18,334 nt of DNA from Oligosphaeraceae bacterium. Lineage in GTDB: Bacteria > Verrucomicrobiota > Lentisphaeria > Oligosphaerales > Oligosphaeraceae. The first letter of the stretch is position 1; each line of letters starts with the position of its first letter. Under the pieces are notes generated by a model that worked only from the letters and a program-made list of their open reading frames with translations, searched no databases and was not told the DNA's origin. The position numbers were made by a program, and so were the translations under genes. Location: positions 1 to 18,334 of the forward strand of contig JAAYYJ010000473.1 of the NCBI GenBank assembly GCA_012515455.1, given 5' to 3'. This document shows positions 1 to 6,992 of the stretch, one piece after another.

Positions 1-187
1 AGGGCAGGCCGAGAAGACGAGTTGTTTTTTTTGTTCATACCACAGACTCCATACGATATGGGGAAAGTCACCCGGACCGGACGACTGGTGCAGCAGCAGA
101 AAAGACGAAACATCAATATAACATCACTGAGCATTTTTGCAAGAGCAAAAAGCAGTATTTACGGCAAATGTGAAAAACTTTAGCGGT

Positions 188-305
188 AGGTATTTGCACG
201 GCAGTTCGCGGTTTCCGGCCCCGTCTGGAGATGGCCGGGGACGCCGTCTCCAGGGGGATGGAACGGCAGCGGTTTACGGAATGGTGAAATACTGCAAATT
301 AGCCA
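188..305 (+). other. Possible structured RNA or leader element upstream of nifJ
   Basis: No convincing gene lies in 1-423. Within it, 192-198 (ATTTGCA) can pair with 293-299 (TGCAAAT), closing a GC-rich segment between AT-rich flanks. Inside, CTGGAGA (225-231) pairs with TCTCCAG (247-253). An imperfect direct repeat beginning ACGGCAG occurs near 199 and 263. The segment sits just upstream of the best nifJ promoter (314-341), so it would belong to a separate or longer transcript. It does not match the fluoride, TPP or glycine riboswitch consensus as I know them. The structure is visible; calling it an RNA is inference. Confidence 0.25.
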
Positions 306-313
306 GATCGGCC

Positions 314-341
314 TTGTAAAAAAAACGAACCGCTTTATATT
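314..341 (+). promoter_or_regulatory. Predicted sigma70-type promoter of nifJ
   Basis: TTGTAA (314-319) and TATATT (336-341) are separated by 16 nt, giving 4/6 and 5/6 matches to the consensus. Transcription would begin near 348, leaving a leader of about 75 nt before the ATG at 424. The same hexamers with the same spacing recur before the minus-strand transporter operon, which strengthens the call. Confidence 0.5.
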
Positions 342-361
342 TACCAAATGCCAAAATCTTT

Positions 362-382
362 AGGTGAGTCATCCTCTCACCT
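362..382 (+). other. Hairpin in the nifJ 5' leader
   Basis: AGGTGAG (362-368) and CTCACCT (376-382) form a perfect 7-bp stem with a 7-nt loop. No T tract follows, so it is not an intrinsic terminator. It lies between the predicted start of transcription and the ribosome binding site AAGGAG (411-416). A role in mRNA stability or translation is only a guess. Confidence 0.35.
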
Positions 383-423
383 GCAAGAATGTGCTTTGAT
401 GGAAATCTTTAAGGAGTAACGAA

Positions 424-3400
424 ATGGGTAAAATGGTCACGATTGACGGCAATACCGCCGCATCTCACGTCGCCTATGCATTCAGCGAAGTAGCGGCGAT
501 CTATCCGATTACGCCGTCCTCGGTGATGGGTGAATTGGCGGATTCCTGGGCTGCCCAGGGTCGTTTGAATATGTTCGGCCGGCCCTTGAACATTGTGGAG
601 ATGCAGTCCGAGGCGGGAGCTGCCGGTACATTGCACGGTTCTCTGGTGGCCGGTGCCCTGACCACGACCTATACTGCTTCGCAGGGGCTGCTGCTGATGA
701 TTCCCAACATGTACAAGATTGCCGGTGAGATGTTGCCGACGGTCTTTCACGTCTCCGCCCGTACTCTGGCGGCGCAGTCGCTGTCGATCTTCGGCGATCA
801 CGCGGATGTGATGGCCTGCCGCGGCACGGGATTCGCGCTGCTGGCCTCCAGTTCGGTACAGGAGGCTATGGACATGGCTGCGGTCGCGCATCTGGCGACC
901 CTGGAAGCAAGCATTCCGTTTGTGCATTTCTTTGACGGTTTCCGGACCTCGCATGAGATTCAAAAGGTCGAGGAGCTCGATTATGAGGTCCTGAAGTCCC
1001 TGGTTGATATGAAGTATATCGAGGCATTCCGGGCGCGTGCTCTGCGTCCTGAGAAGCCGATGATTCATGTTGCGGCCCAGAATCCGGATGTCTATTTCCA
1101 GGGCCGTGAGACCACCAATCTGCATTATGCCAAACTGCCCGGCATGGTGCAGAAATACATGGACAAGCTCGCCGGTGTGACTGGCCGTCAGTACCATCTG
1201 TTCGACTATGTCGGCGCGGCTGATGCTGAAAAGGTGATTGTCGTAATGGGTTCCGGGGCGGAAACGGTGGCCCTGGCGGTCAATTACCTCAATTCGAAGG
1301 GTGCCAAACTGGGGATGATCAACGTGCGGCTGTTCCTGCCCTTTGACAACCAGTCATTCCTGGCGGCCCTGCCCACGACGGTAAAGAGTATTGCGGTTCT
1401 GGACCGGACCAAAGAGCCCGGTTCGACGGGCGAGCCCCTGTATCTGGCGGTGGTGAATGCCCTGCACGGCTCAAAATACGATACCTGCAAGGTGATCGGC
1501 GGCCGTTACGGCCTGTCTTCCAAGGAATTCACGCCGGCAATGGCCAAAGCGGTCTTTGATCATTTGTCAGGTGCGGCATTCCACAGCTTCACGGTCGGCA
1601 TCAATGATGATGTCAGCAAGCTCTCGCTGCCGGTAGGTCCGGAATTCGCGTGTGAGCCGGAAGGGACCATCAGCTGTACTTTCTGGGGCCTGGGCTCGGA
1701 CGGCACGGTTGGTGCCAACAAGGACTCCATCAAGCTGATCGGGAACGGCACGGACATGTATGCTCAGGGCTACTTCTCCTACGATTCCAAGAAATCCGGC
1801 GGCATCACGGTCTCGCACCTGCGTTTCGGCAAGAAGCCGATTACCAGCCCGTACCTGATCAGCAGTCCGAATTTCGTGGCCTGCCACAACCCCGCTTACA
1901 TCGGGCGCTATGATATGATTTCCGGTCTGACCGAAGGCGGTGTGTTTTTGCTCAATTCGGAATTCAGCAATGACGAAGTCTTCTCGAAACTGACCCGTGA
2001 GATGCAGGAGATCATCCTCTCCCGCAAAATCCGCTTCTACAATATCAATGCCCTGAAGATATCCATGGCTGCCGGGCTGGGCAAGCGCATCAACTCGGTC
2101 ATGCAGACCGCGTTCTTCATCATTTCCAAGGTCCTGGACAAGAATCTGGCCATCGATATGCTGAAGAAGTCGATTGAGAAGCGCTTCAAGAAGAAGGGCA
2201 TGGATATCGTGACCAAGAACTGGACCTGCGTGGATAACACCGCCGCAGCTCTGGATGAGGTCGCGGTTCCGTCCAGTCTCGATGGGATTGACTGTTATGT
2301 TCCTGCCCCACTGCTGGGTGCAGACGCAGATGACTTCGCCCGCAAGATTATCCTGCCGGCGATGCATCAGCAAGGCGACAAGATTCCCGTCTCCGCCATG
2401 TCCATCGACGGCTCGCTGCCCAGCGGCACGTCCTGTTTGGAGAAGCGCGGCATCGCCCCGCGCATTCCGATTTGGAAATCCGAGAACTGCATCCAGTGCA
2501 ACATCTGCAGCATGGTCTGTCCGCACGCTGCCATCCGCACCAAGCTGATACCGGTGTCTGAGCTCGCTTCTGCCCCGGCTGGTTTCGGTGCTGTCGAGAT
2601 CAAGCCCAAGGCGGACCCGAATCTGAAATTCAAGGTCCAGGTGTACTGTGAGGATTGCCAGGGTTGTGGCGTCTGTGTACAGTCCTGCCCGATGGCCAGC
2701 AAAGAGAACAAGGCTTTGGAATGGGAGACTCTGGAGACTGCGCGTGCTCGCGGCGAGCAGGAGAATGTTAAGTTCTTTGAGAACTCCTCTGACAACAACT
2801 TGGGCAGCAACAAGATTACGACCGTCAAAGGCAGTCAGCTGCTGAAGCCCTTGTTTGAGTTCTCCGGCGCCTGTGCCGGTTGTGGTGAGACACCGTATGT
2901 CAAGCTGATGACCCAGCTGTTCGGTGAACGCATGATCGCTGCCAACGCCACTGGCTGTTCCTCAATTTATGGCGGCACCTTCCCGACTATCCCTTACTGC
3001 AAGGCCAAAAACGGGCGTGGTCCGGCTTGGGCCAACAGCCTGTTCGAAGACAATGCCGAGTTCGGCTTGGGGATGCGCCTGGCCATCGACACCAACCGCA
3101 TGCAGCTGAAAATGAATGCCGAGGCTATCATCGCCGCGGCGCCGGCACCGGCTGATTTGAAGGATGCGCTGGGCAAGTGCCTGGAGCTGTGGGATGTTGC
3201 CACGCCGGAGGCCTTTGCGGCCCAGGCGGCAGCCAAAGCCCTGCTGGAGAAATCCGCTTCTGCCTGCGCCTACTGTGCCAAGGCCTACGAGTTGTCCGAT
3301 TACTTTGTCGACAAGTCGGTCTGGATCATCGGTGGTGACGGCTGGGCTTATGACATCGGTTTCGGCGGTCTGGACCACGTCCTGGCTTCCGGCAGCAACG

Positions 3401-3951
3401 TGAATGTGCTGGTTTTGGATACTGAAGTATATTCCAACACTGGCGGTCAGGCCTCCAAGTCGACTCAGATTGGCGCAGTGGCGCAGTTTGCCGCCAACGG
3501 CAAACGGGTCGGCAAAAAGAACTTCGGTCTGATGGCCATGAGCTACGGCTACGTCTACACGGCCAGCTGCTCAATGGGTGCCAACCGGCAGCAGACCCTG
3601 AATGCCTTCCTGGAAGCGGAAGCATACAAGGGGCCGTCCCTGATTCTGGCCTACTCGCCCTGCATCAATCACGCGATTGATATGATGTACCATCAGGAAG
3701 AACAGAAGAAGGCGGTGGAGTGCGGCTATATCCCGTTGTACCGCTACAATCCTGGCAAGGCGGAGAACCGCTTCTCTTGGGACAGCAAGGACAGCAATGG
3801 CAAATTCCAGGAATTTCTGGCCGGTGAGGGCCGTTACAAATCCCTGCGCAACACCGCGGCGGCAGCCGAGGCGGACACGCTCTTCCAGGAATGTGAGGAA
3901 AATGCGATGCGCCGGCTTGAGTTGCACAAGAAGATTGGCGAATTGATGTAA
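424..3951 (+). CDS. nifJ: Pyruvate:ferredoxin (flavodoxin) oxidoreductase
   Basis: This 1175-residue protein is a full-length single-chain PFOR, which oxidises pyruvate and CoA to acetyl-CoA and CO2 and reduces ferredoxin or flavodoxin in the cytoplasm of anaerobes. The pyruvate-binding N-terminal domain shows YPITPSS with T30, E63 in QSEAGAAG and R113 in VSARTL. Two [4Fe-4S] ferredoxin motifs follow, at C689/C692/C695/C699 and at C745/C748/C751/C755 (C742 is an extra nearby Cys). The C-terminal thiamine diphosphate domain has GGDGWAYDIG (970-979) and NTGGQ from N1005. The proximal cluster ligands are C817, C820, C845 and C1080, the last in the SPCIN motif, as in the Desulfovibrio africanus enzyme. 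The ATG at 424 has AAGGAG 7 nt upstream. The gene stands alone between its own promoter and a strong terminator. All key residues looked for are present, so the enzyme is expected to be active. Confidence 0.97.
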   Translation: MGKMVTIDGNTAASHVAYAFSEVAAIYPITPSSVMGELADSWAAQGRLNMFGRPLNIVEMQSEAGAAGTLHGSLVAGALTTTYTASQGLLLMIPNMYKIAGEMLPTVFHVSARTLAAQSLSIFGDHADVMACRGTGFALLASSSVQEAMDMAAVAHLATLEASIPFVHFFDGFRTSHEIQKVEELDYEVLKSLVDMKYIEAFRARALRPEKPMIHVAAQNPDVYFQGRETTNLHYAKLPGMVQKYMDKLAGVTGRQYHLFDYVGAADAEKVIVVMGSGAETVALAVNYLNSKGAKLGMINVRLFLPFDNQSFLAALPTTVKSIAVLDRTKEPGSTGEPLYLAVVNALHGSKYDTCKVIGGRYGLSSKEFTPAMAKAVFDHLSGAAFHSFTVGINDDVSKLSLPVGPEFACEPEGTISCTFWGLGSDGTVGANKDSIKLIGNGTDMYAQGYFSYDSKKSGGITVSHLRFGKKPITSPYLISSPNFVACHNPAYIGRYDMISGLTEGGVFLLNSEFSNDEVFSKLTREMQEIILSRKIRFYNINALKISMAAGLGKRINSVMQTAFFIISKVLDKNLAIDMLKKSIEKRFKKKGMDIVTKNWTCVDNTAAALDEVAVPSSLDGIDCYVPAPLLGADADDFARKIILPAMHQQGDKIPVSAMSIDGSLPSGTSCLEKRGIAPRIPIWKSENCIQCNICSMVCPHAAIRTKLIPVSELASAPAGFGAVEIKPKADPNLKFKVQVYCEDCQGCGVCVQSCPMASKENKALEWETLETARARGEQENVKFFENSSDNNLGSNKITTVKGSQLLKPLFEFSGACAGCGETPYVKLMTQLFGERMIAANATGCSSIYGGTFPTIPYCKAKNGRGPAWANSLFEDNAEFGLGMRLAIDTNRMQLKMNAEAIIAAAPAPADLKDALGKCLELWDVATPEAFAAQAAAKALLEKSASACAYCAKAYELSDYFVDKSVWIIGGDGWAYDIGFGGLDHVLASGSNVNVLVLDTEVYSNTGGQASKSTQIGAVAQFAANGKRVGKKNFGLMAMSYGYVYTASCSMGANRQQTLNAFLEAEAYKGPSLILAYSPCINHAIDMMYHQEEQKKAVECGYIPLYRYNPGKAENRFSWDSKDSNGKFQEFLAGEGRYKSLRNTAAAAEADTLFQECEENAMRRLELHKKIGELM

Positions 3952-3972
3952 TTCGCAGTCGCTAAGAAGAAA

Positions 3973-4016
3973 ACGCAGGCGCGGGGCTGGCAATCAGCTC
4001 CGCGCCTGCGTTATTT
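3973..4016. terminator. Bidirectional intrinsic terminator between nifJ and the sialidase-like gene
   Basis: A 17-bp stem (3973-3989 with 3995-4011, one G-U pair, loop GCAAT) is followed on the plus strand by TATTTT and on the minus strand by TTTTCTTCTT. It ends nifJ (stop at 3951) and the convergent minus-strand gene (stop at 4045). Confidence 0.85.
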
Positions 4017-4044
4017 TCGGTCCCGACAGATTTTATGACCAGGT

Positions 4045-5163
4045 CTAGAAGCCGGTGATCAGCTGCATTTTAAAATAAGCCAGATTCCGCCGGCTGCCAT
4101 CCTCTTTGTTCTCCGACTCGTATTCCGTGAGCAGCAGTTTGTCATCCAGGAACAGCATGCTGGTATAGCAGTAGTTGTGCTGATTATCCTCCACCTCGCC
4201 GAGATTCTGCCAGGACTGCCCGTCGTCATCGCTGGCGGCCAGGGTCAAGGGCGTGCGCCAGTTCCAGTTTTCGCCTGCGAAAGCCTGCCCGTGATGATCG
4301 TTATAGAGACAGAGCAGGCGTTTTTGTCCGGGGATGCGGCGGATGGACTGCGGTCCGCAGGGCGAGGGCAGGTCGAAACACGGCTTCAGGGCGGTCCAGG
4401 TGCTGCCGTTGTCGTAGGAACGGGCATGGTACATATACCCCAGCACTGTGCGGCAGTACAGATAGATGCTGCCGTTGAGAAGCTGCTCGACCCCCGGTTC
4501 CTGTTGTTTGAACTGGTGCTTGAGGCACCAATCCCAGGCTTCCGGATGGTCCGGGGAGATGACCGGCGGCGCGATGATGTCCTCCTGCTCGATGATGATG
4601 TGAGCTGAGAGCTGCCAGGAGCGGCCGTTGTCATCGGAATAGATGATGCCGATGCGGGAGGCTTCGAGGTTCTCCGGGGTATGCGCGCCATGGGCGTAGA
4701 GATTCACCGGGATGGCCAGACGGCCATTGGAGAACTGCCGCAGGCGGTCGTTGTTGACCACCAGATACGGGTACTGCGGACAGCATTGACTGCAATTGAC
4801 TGGAGTGCTCCAACTCTTACCCTCGTCGGTGCTGCGCGAAAAGAAAATCTGGTCTGTAATCGGGGTCAGCTTGCGGATGAAGAGTATGGCCAGGGACGCA
4901 TCCTGGAGGCGCTCCAGGCTGACGCTCATCTGGTTCAGGGCCTCCGGGGCGGTAAAAAGCACCCGCTCTTCGCTGAGACTGCCGTCCTGCAGGGACAAGA
5001 TCCCGCCCACTAGTTCGGCCTTGGAATGGTCTGCGCCGCCTCCGAGGAAGCGGGAATAGACCAGGAAAACCCGACCGTCCTGCAATAGCACCGCGCTGCC
5101 TTCGCCGGCACGCGGAATTTCGGGGGTGATGGTCCAGATGTACTTTTGCGCCAGAATTTTCAT
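4045..5163 (-). CDS. Sialidase-family (BNR/Asp-box) protein, probably cytoplasmic
   Basis: This 372-residue protein has four Asp boxes (S/T-x-D-x-G-x-x-W): residues 111-118, 176-183, 249-256 and 311-318, evenly spaced as in a six-bladed sialidase propeller. R18, R238 (in YCRT after the E-P-x-x-E segment) and R275 or R276 are candidates for the arginine triad that binds a carboxylate in GH33 sialidases. There is no signal peptide, so it would act inside the cell or is a propeller with another substrate. The ATG at 5163 has AGGA 6 nt upstream. It lies 40 nt after the PhoH gene with no terminator or clear promoter between them, so it is probably co-transcribed. Family membership is well supported; sialic acid as substrate is not shown, since many Planctomycetes and Lentisphaerae homologues of this kind are uncharacterised. 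Confidence 0.85.
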   Translation of the reverse strand: MKILAQKYIWTITPEIPRAGEGSAVLLQDGRVFLVYSRFLGGGADHSKAELVGGILSLQDGSLSEERVLFTAPEALNQMSVSLERLQDASLAILFIRKLTPITDQIFFSRSTDEGKSWSTPVNCSQCCPQYPYLVVNNDRLRQFSNGRLAIPVNLYAHGAHTPENLEASRIGIIYSDDNGRSWQLSAHIIIEQEDIIAPPVISPDHPEAWDWCLKHQFKQQEPGVEQLLNGSIYLYCRTVLGYMYHARSYDNGSTWTALKPCFDLPSPCGPQSIRRIPGQKRLLCLYNDHHGQAFAGENWNWRTPLTLAASDDDGQSWQNLGEVEDNQHNYCYTSMLFLDDKLLLTEYESENKEDGSRRNLAYFKMQLITGF

Positions 5164-5203
5164 GATTGGTCCTTTTTTGCTACCGCGAGGCAGTGCTGAG
5201 TTC

Positions 5204-6505
5204 TTATAATAACGTGGCGGCGGTTTCCGCCAGTTCGCTGCGTTCGCCCTTGATCAAGGTGACATGAGCGGACAACGGGCTGGGCAGGAAGCGTTTGACC
5301 AGGCAGGTCAGGCCGTTGGAGCGGGCATCCAGGTACGGGTTGTCGATCTGCTCCGGATCGCCAGTCAGGACAATCTTGCTGCCGGCCCCCACACGAGTGA
5401 TCACTGTCTTCACTTCCAGGGGAGTGAGATTCTGTGCTTCATCAATGATAATAAATTGATTCGGGATGCTGCGGCCGCGGATGTAGGTCAGCGGCTCGAC
5501 GCTGATTTCCGGGCAGCCGAGCACATCGTGGGGCAGCACCCGGGCGGGATTCTTGCGGTCCTGGCCGCGAATGAATTCCAGGGCATCGAAGACCGGCTGC
5601 ATCCAGGGCCGCATCTTGTCGGACAATTCTCCGGGCAGGTACCCGAGGTCCCGGCTGACCGGCAGCGTCGGCCGGAAGACCAGCAGGCGCTGGTAGCGCC
5701 CGTCGGCAAAAATCTGCTGCAGTCCGGCGGCGATGGCCAGCAGGGTTTTGCCGGTGCCGGCTTTTCCGCTCAGGGTGACCAGGCTGATTTGGGGATCGAG
5801 CAGGGCATTGATGGTGAACGTCTGCTCGATGTTCAGGCTGCGAATGCCGCAGATGACCCGGGTGGTATCCAGGATCGGCAGCAGCTCTTCTCCGGCGCAG
5901 TCCAGGCGGGCACAGACGGCATTTTTCGGCCGTCCGATTTCCCGGGCGAAGACGAACTCATTGGGCTGGAGGTGCTCCTGGCGGAAATCCAGCCCGCCGC
6001 CGTCCTGCAGACGGGTGATCTCGGGCAGGGGCAGATCGCGCCGGTGCCAGCCGGTGATATCGGTGGCATCGACAGCATCCAGGGGCTCATAATCCTGGGC
6101 CGGCAAGCCCAGGGCGTCGGCCTTGACCCGCAAATTGACATTCTTGCTGATGATGACCGGTGGCTGAGCCGGACACTCGGCCTGGATTTGCAAGGCCAGC
6201 TGCAGGAGCGCCTCGGCGGCATTGCGATGCTGCGTGGCATTGAAGTCGTAGTGTTCGGCCGCGATGCGCAACCGGCAGTGGTTATCCAGGTTGATGCCCG
6301 CGCGCAGAGAGCCTCTCTGGCGCAATTCGTCGAAGGTCTGAGCCGTGGCGCGGGCGTTATGGCCGGTCTCACTGGACTCGCGCTTGAACTTGTCAATTTC
6401 CTCAATGACTTCCAGGGGCAGGACGACGTCACAGTCGGAAAAGTTGTTCAGAGCCAGGGGATCAAACAAAAATACATTGGTGTCAAGAAGATATGTGCTG
6501 GACAT
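5204..6505 (-). CDS. PIN-PhoH protein (PhoH2/YlaK type ATPase)
   Basis: This 433-residue protein has an N-terminal PIN nuclease domain (about 1-150) fused to a PhoH helicase-like ATPase (about 215-433), the usual length and order for PhoH2 toxin-like RNA helicase/RNases. The ATPase has Walker A GKAGTGKT (247-254), Walker B FIIIDEAQ (351-358) and the TGDPEQID motif (381-388). The PIN domain has D8 in LLDTNVF and an acidic E32-E36 region. The third metal-binding position is changed: family members generally read SKD at the segment before LRxKADALG, and this protein reads SKN (N122). No good Shine-Dalgarno precedes the ATG at 6505, but that start puts YLLDTN at the normal distance from the N terminus. 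It is the first gene of a likely two-gene unit with the sialidase-like gene and diverges from the small basic protein gene. Confidence 0.93.
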   Translation of the reverse strand: MSSTYLLDTNVFLFDPLALNNFSDCDVVLPLEVIEEIDKFKRESSETGHNARATAQTFDELRQRGSLRAGINLDNHCRLRIAAEHYDFNATQHRNAAEALLQLALQIQAECPAQPPVIISKNVNLRVKADALGLPAQDYEPLDAVDATDITGWHRRDLPLPEITRLQDGGGLDFRQEHLQPNEFVFAREIGRPKNAVCARLDCAGEELLPILDTTRVICGIRSLNIEQTFTINALLDPQISLVTLSGKAGTGKTLLAIAAGLQQIFADGRYQRLLVFRPTLPVSRDLGYLPGELSDKMRPWMQPVFDALEFIRGQDRKNPARVLPHDVLGCPEISVEPLTYIRGRSIPNQFIIIDEAQNLTPLEVKTVITRVGAGSKIVLTGDPEQIDNPYLDARSNGLTCLVKRFLPSPLSAHVTLIKGERSELAETAATLL

Positions 6506-6638
6506 CGGGGGACTCGTGGTGAATGATAATCTGACTGAGGAGAGGCAGAGCGGTCGCCAATAATATCGCCCGCGGCAGAGGTTTTGCCAGTCAGAAAATA
6601 ATTTTCCCGCGAAAAAGCTGCAAAGGTCGTCTCTCCAG

Positions 6639-6666
6639 TTGCATTAGACGGCTGATGCGTTATAGT
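6639..6666 (+). promoter_or_regulatory. Predicted promoter of the small basic protein gene
   Basis: TTGCAT (6639-6644) and TATAGT (6661-6666) are 16 nt apart. The -10 box matches 5/6 and the -35 only 3/6. It lies in the 211-bp divergent region 6506-6716 shared with the PhoH gene; I found no convincing minus-strand promoter there. Confidence 0.4.
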
Positions 6667-6716
6667 AATGGCTTGTCGCAAACAATTTTTCCAGTTCTGC
6701 CAAGGAGAATAGAATA

Positions 6717-6872
6717 ATGTCAGTTCATCCCAGTTTAAAGACCAAAGGTGCGGTAAGCGAGAAACGCAACGTCCTGAAGCGTTTTGAGCGGGTCGACCAG
6801 CTGAAAAAAGAAGGCCGTTACAAAGACGGCGACAGAGCCTGGGGGCTTCCCAAGACCAAGCCTGCAGAGTAA
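6717..6872 (+). CDS. PVC-superphylum small basic protein (Chlamydiae/Verrucomicrobia type)
   Basis: This 51-residue, strongly basic protein begins MSVHPSLKTKG, continues RNVLKRFERVDQLKKEGRYK and ends in a WGLPKTKPAE tail. That arrangement (SLKTKG at the N terminus, RNVL.R.ER in the middle, G-L-P-K near the end) matches the small basic protein family described as a signature of Planctomycetes, Verrucomicrobia, Chlamydiae and Lentisphaerae. The family is thought to have a housekeeping, nucleic-acid- or ribosome-related role, but its exact function is not settled. AAGGAG (6702-6707) lies 9 nt before the ATG. It is followed by an intrinsic terminator. The match is from memory of the family pattern; a profile search would settle it. 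Confidence 0.88.
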   Translation: MSVHPSLKTKGAVSEKRNVLKRFERVDQLKKEGRYKDGDRAWGLPKTKPAE

Positions 6873-6891
6873 TCCTCTGGCAGGGGAGGGG

Positions 6892-6910
6892 GCCGGCTGC
6901 CGCCGGCAGC
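6892..6910 (+). other. GC-rich hairpin with two alternative folds after the small basic protein gene
   Basis: GCCGGC (6892-6897) can pair with GCCGGC (6902-6907), or GCTGCC (6896-6901) with GGCAGC (6905-6910). The two folds exclude each other. No T tract follows. It lies between the stop at 6872 and the terminator at 6927. Confidence 0.4.
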
Positions 6911-6926
6911 GCACTCATTTGTCATG

Positions 6927-6961
6927 AAGCCGCATCAAGTTCTGCTTATGCGGCTTTTTTT
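6927..6961 (+). terminator. Intrinsic terminator after the small basic protein gene, just before nifU
   Basis: AAGCCGCAT (6927-6935) pairs with ATGCGGCTT (6948-6956). After a single unpaired C, AAG pairs with CTT to extend the stem, and a run of T follows to 6961. An in-frame ATG at 6924 would start nifU inside this element, which is why the later ATG at 6993 was chosen. Only 31 nt separate it from nifU. Confidence 0.85.
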
Positions 6962-6992
6962 ATTCCGGAAAAAGGAAAGGAAGGCGGTTCAG

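Noticed and set aside
188..305. Fluoride or TPP riboswitch before nifJ
   Set aside because: GGAGATGG resembles the start of a fluoride motif, but the downstream conserved segments are missing. No TPP-riboswitch core is present.
137..319. 60-codon plus-strand frame upstream of nifJ
   Set aside because: It has no Shine-Dalgarno or family resemblance, begins with a non-ATG codon and crosses the predicted structured segment and promoter.
1567..2526. 319-codon minus-strand open frame inside nifJ
   Set aside because: It lies fully opposite conserved PFOR sequence and has no motif of its own.
5264..6526. 420-codon plus-strand open frame opposite the PhoH gene
   Set aside because: It has no recognisable motif and low-complexity Gly/Gln/Ala composition, while the minus strand encodes intact Walker A/B and PIN motifs. 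It is a mirror of codon bias in GC-rich DNA.
6597..6616. Near-palindrome TTTTCCCGCGAAAA in the PhoH/small-protein divergent region as an operator
   Set aside because: It is short, imperfect and in AT/GC-alternating sequence. There is no nearby promoter box on either strand to give it meaning.
6924..6992. Extended NifU N terminus starting at the ATG at 6924
   Set aside because: That start lies just before a terminator whose sequence it would translate, and the 23 extra residues are unlike NifU. The ATG at 6993 has a good ribosome site and starts at the canonical residue.
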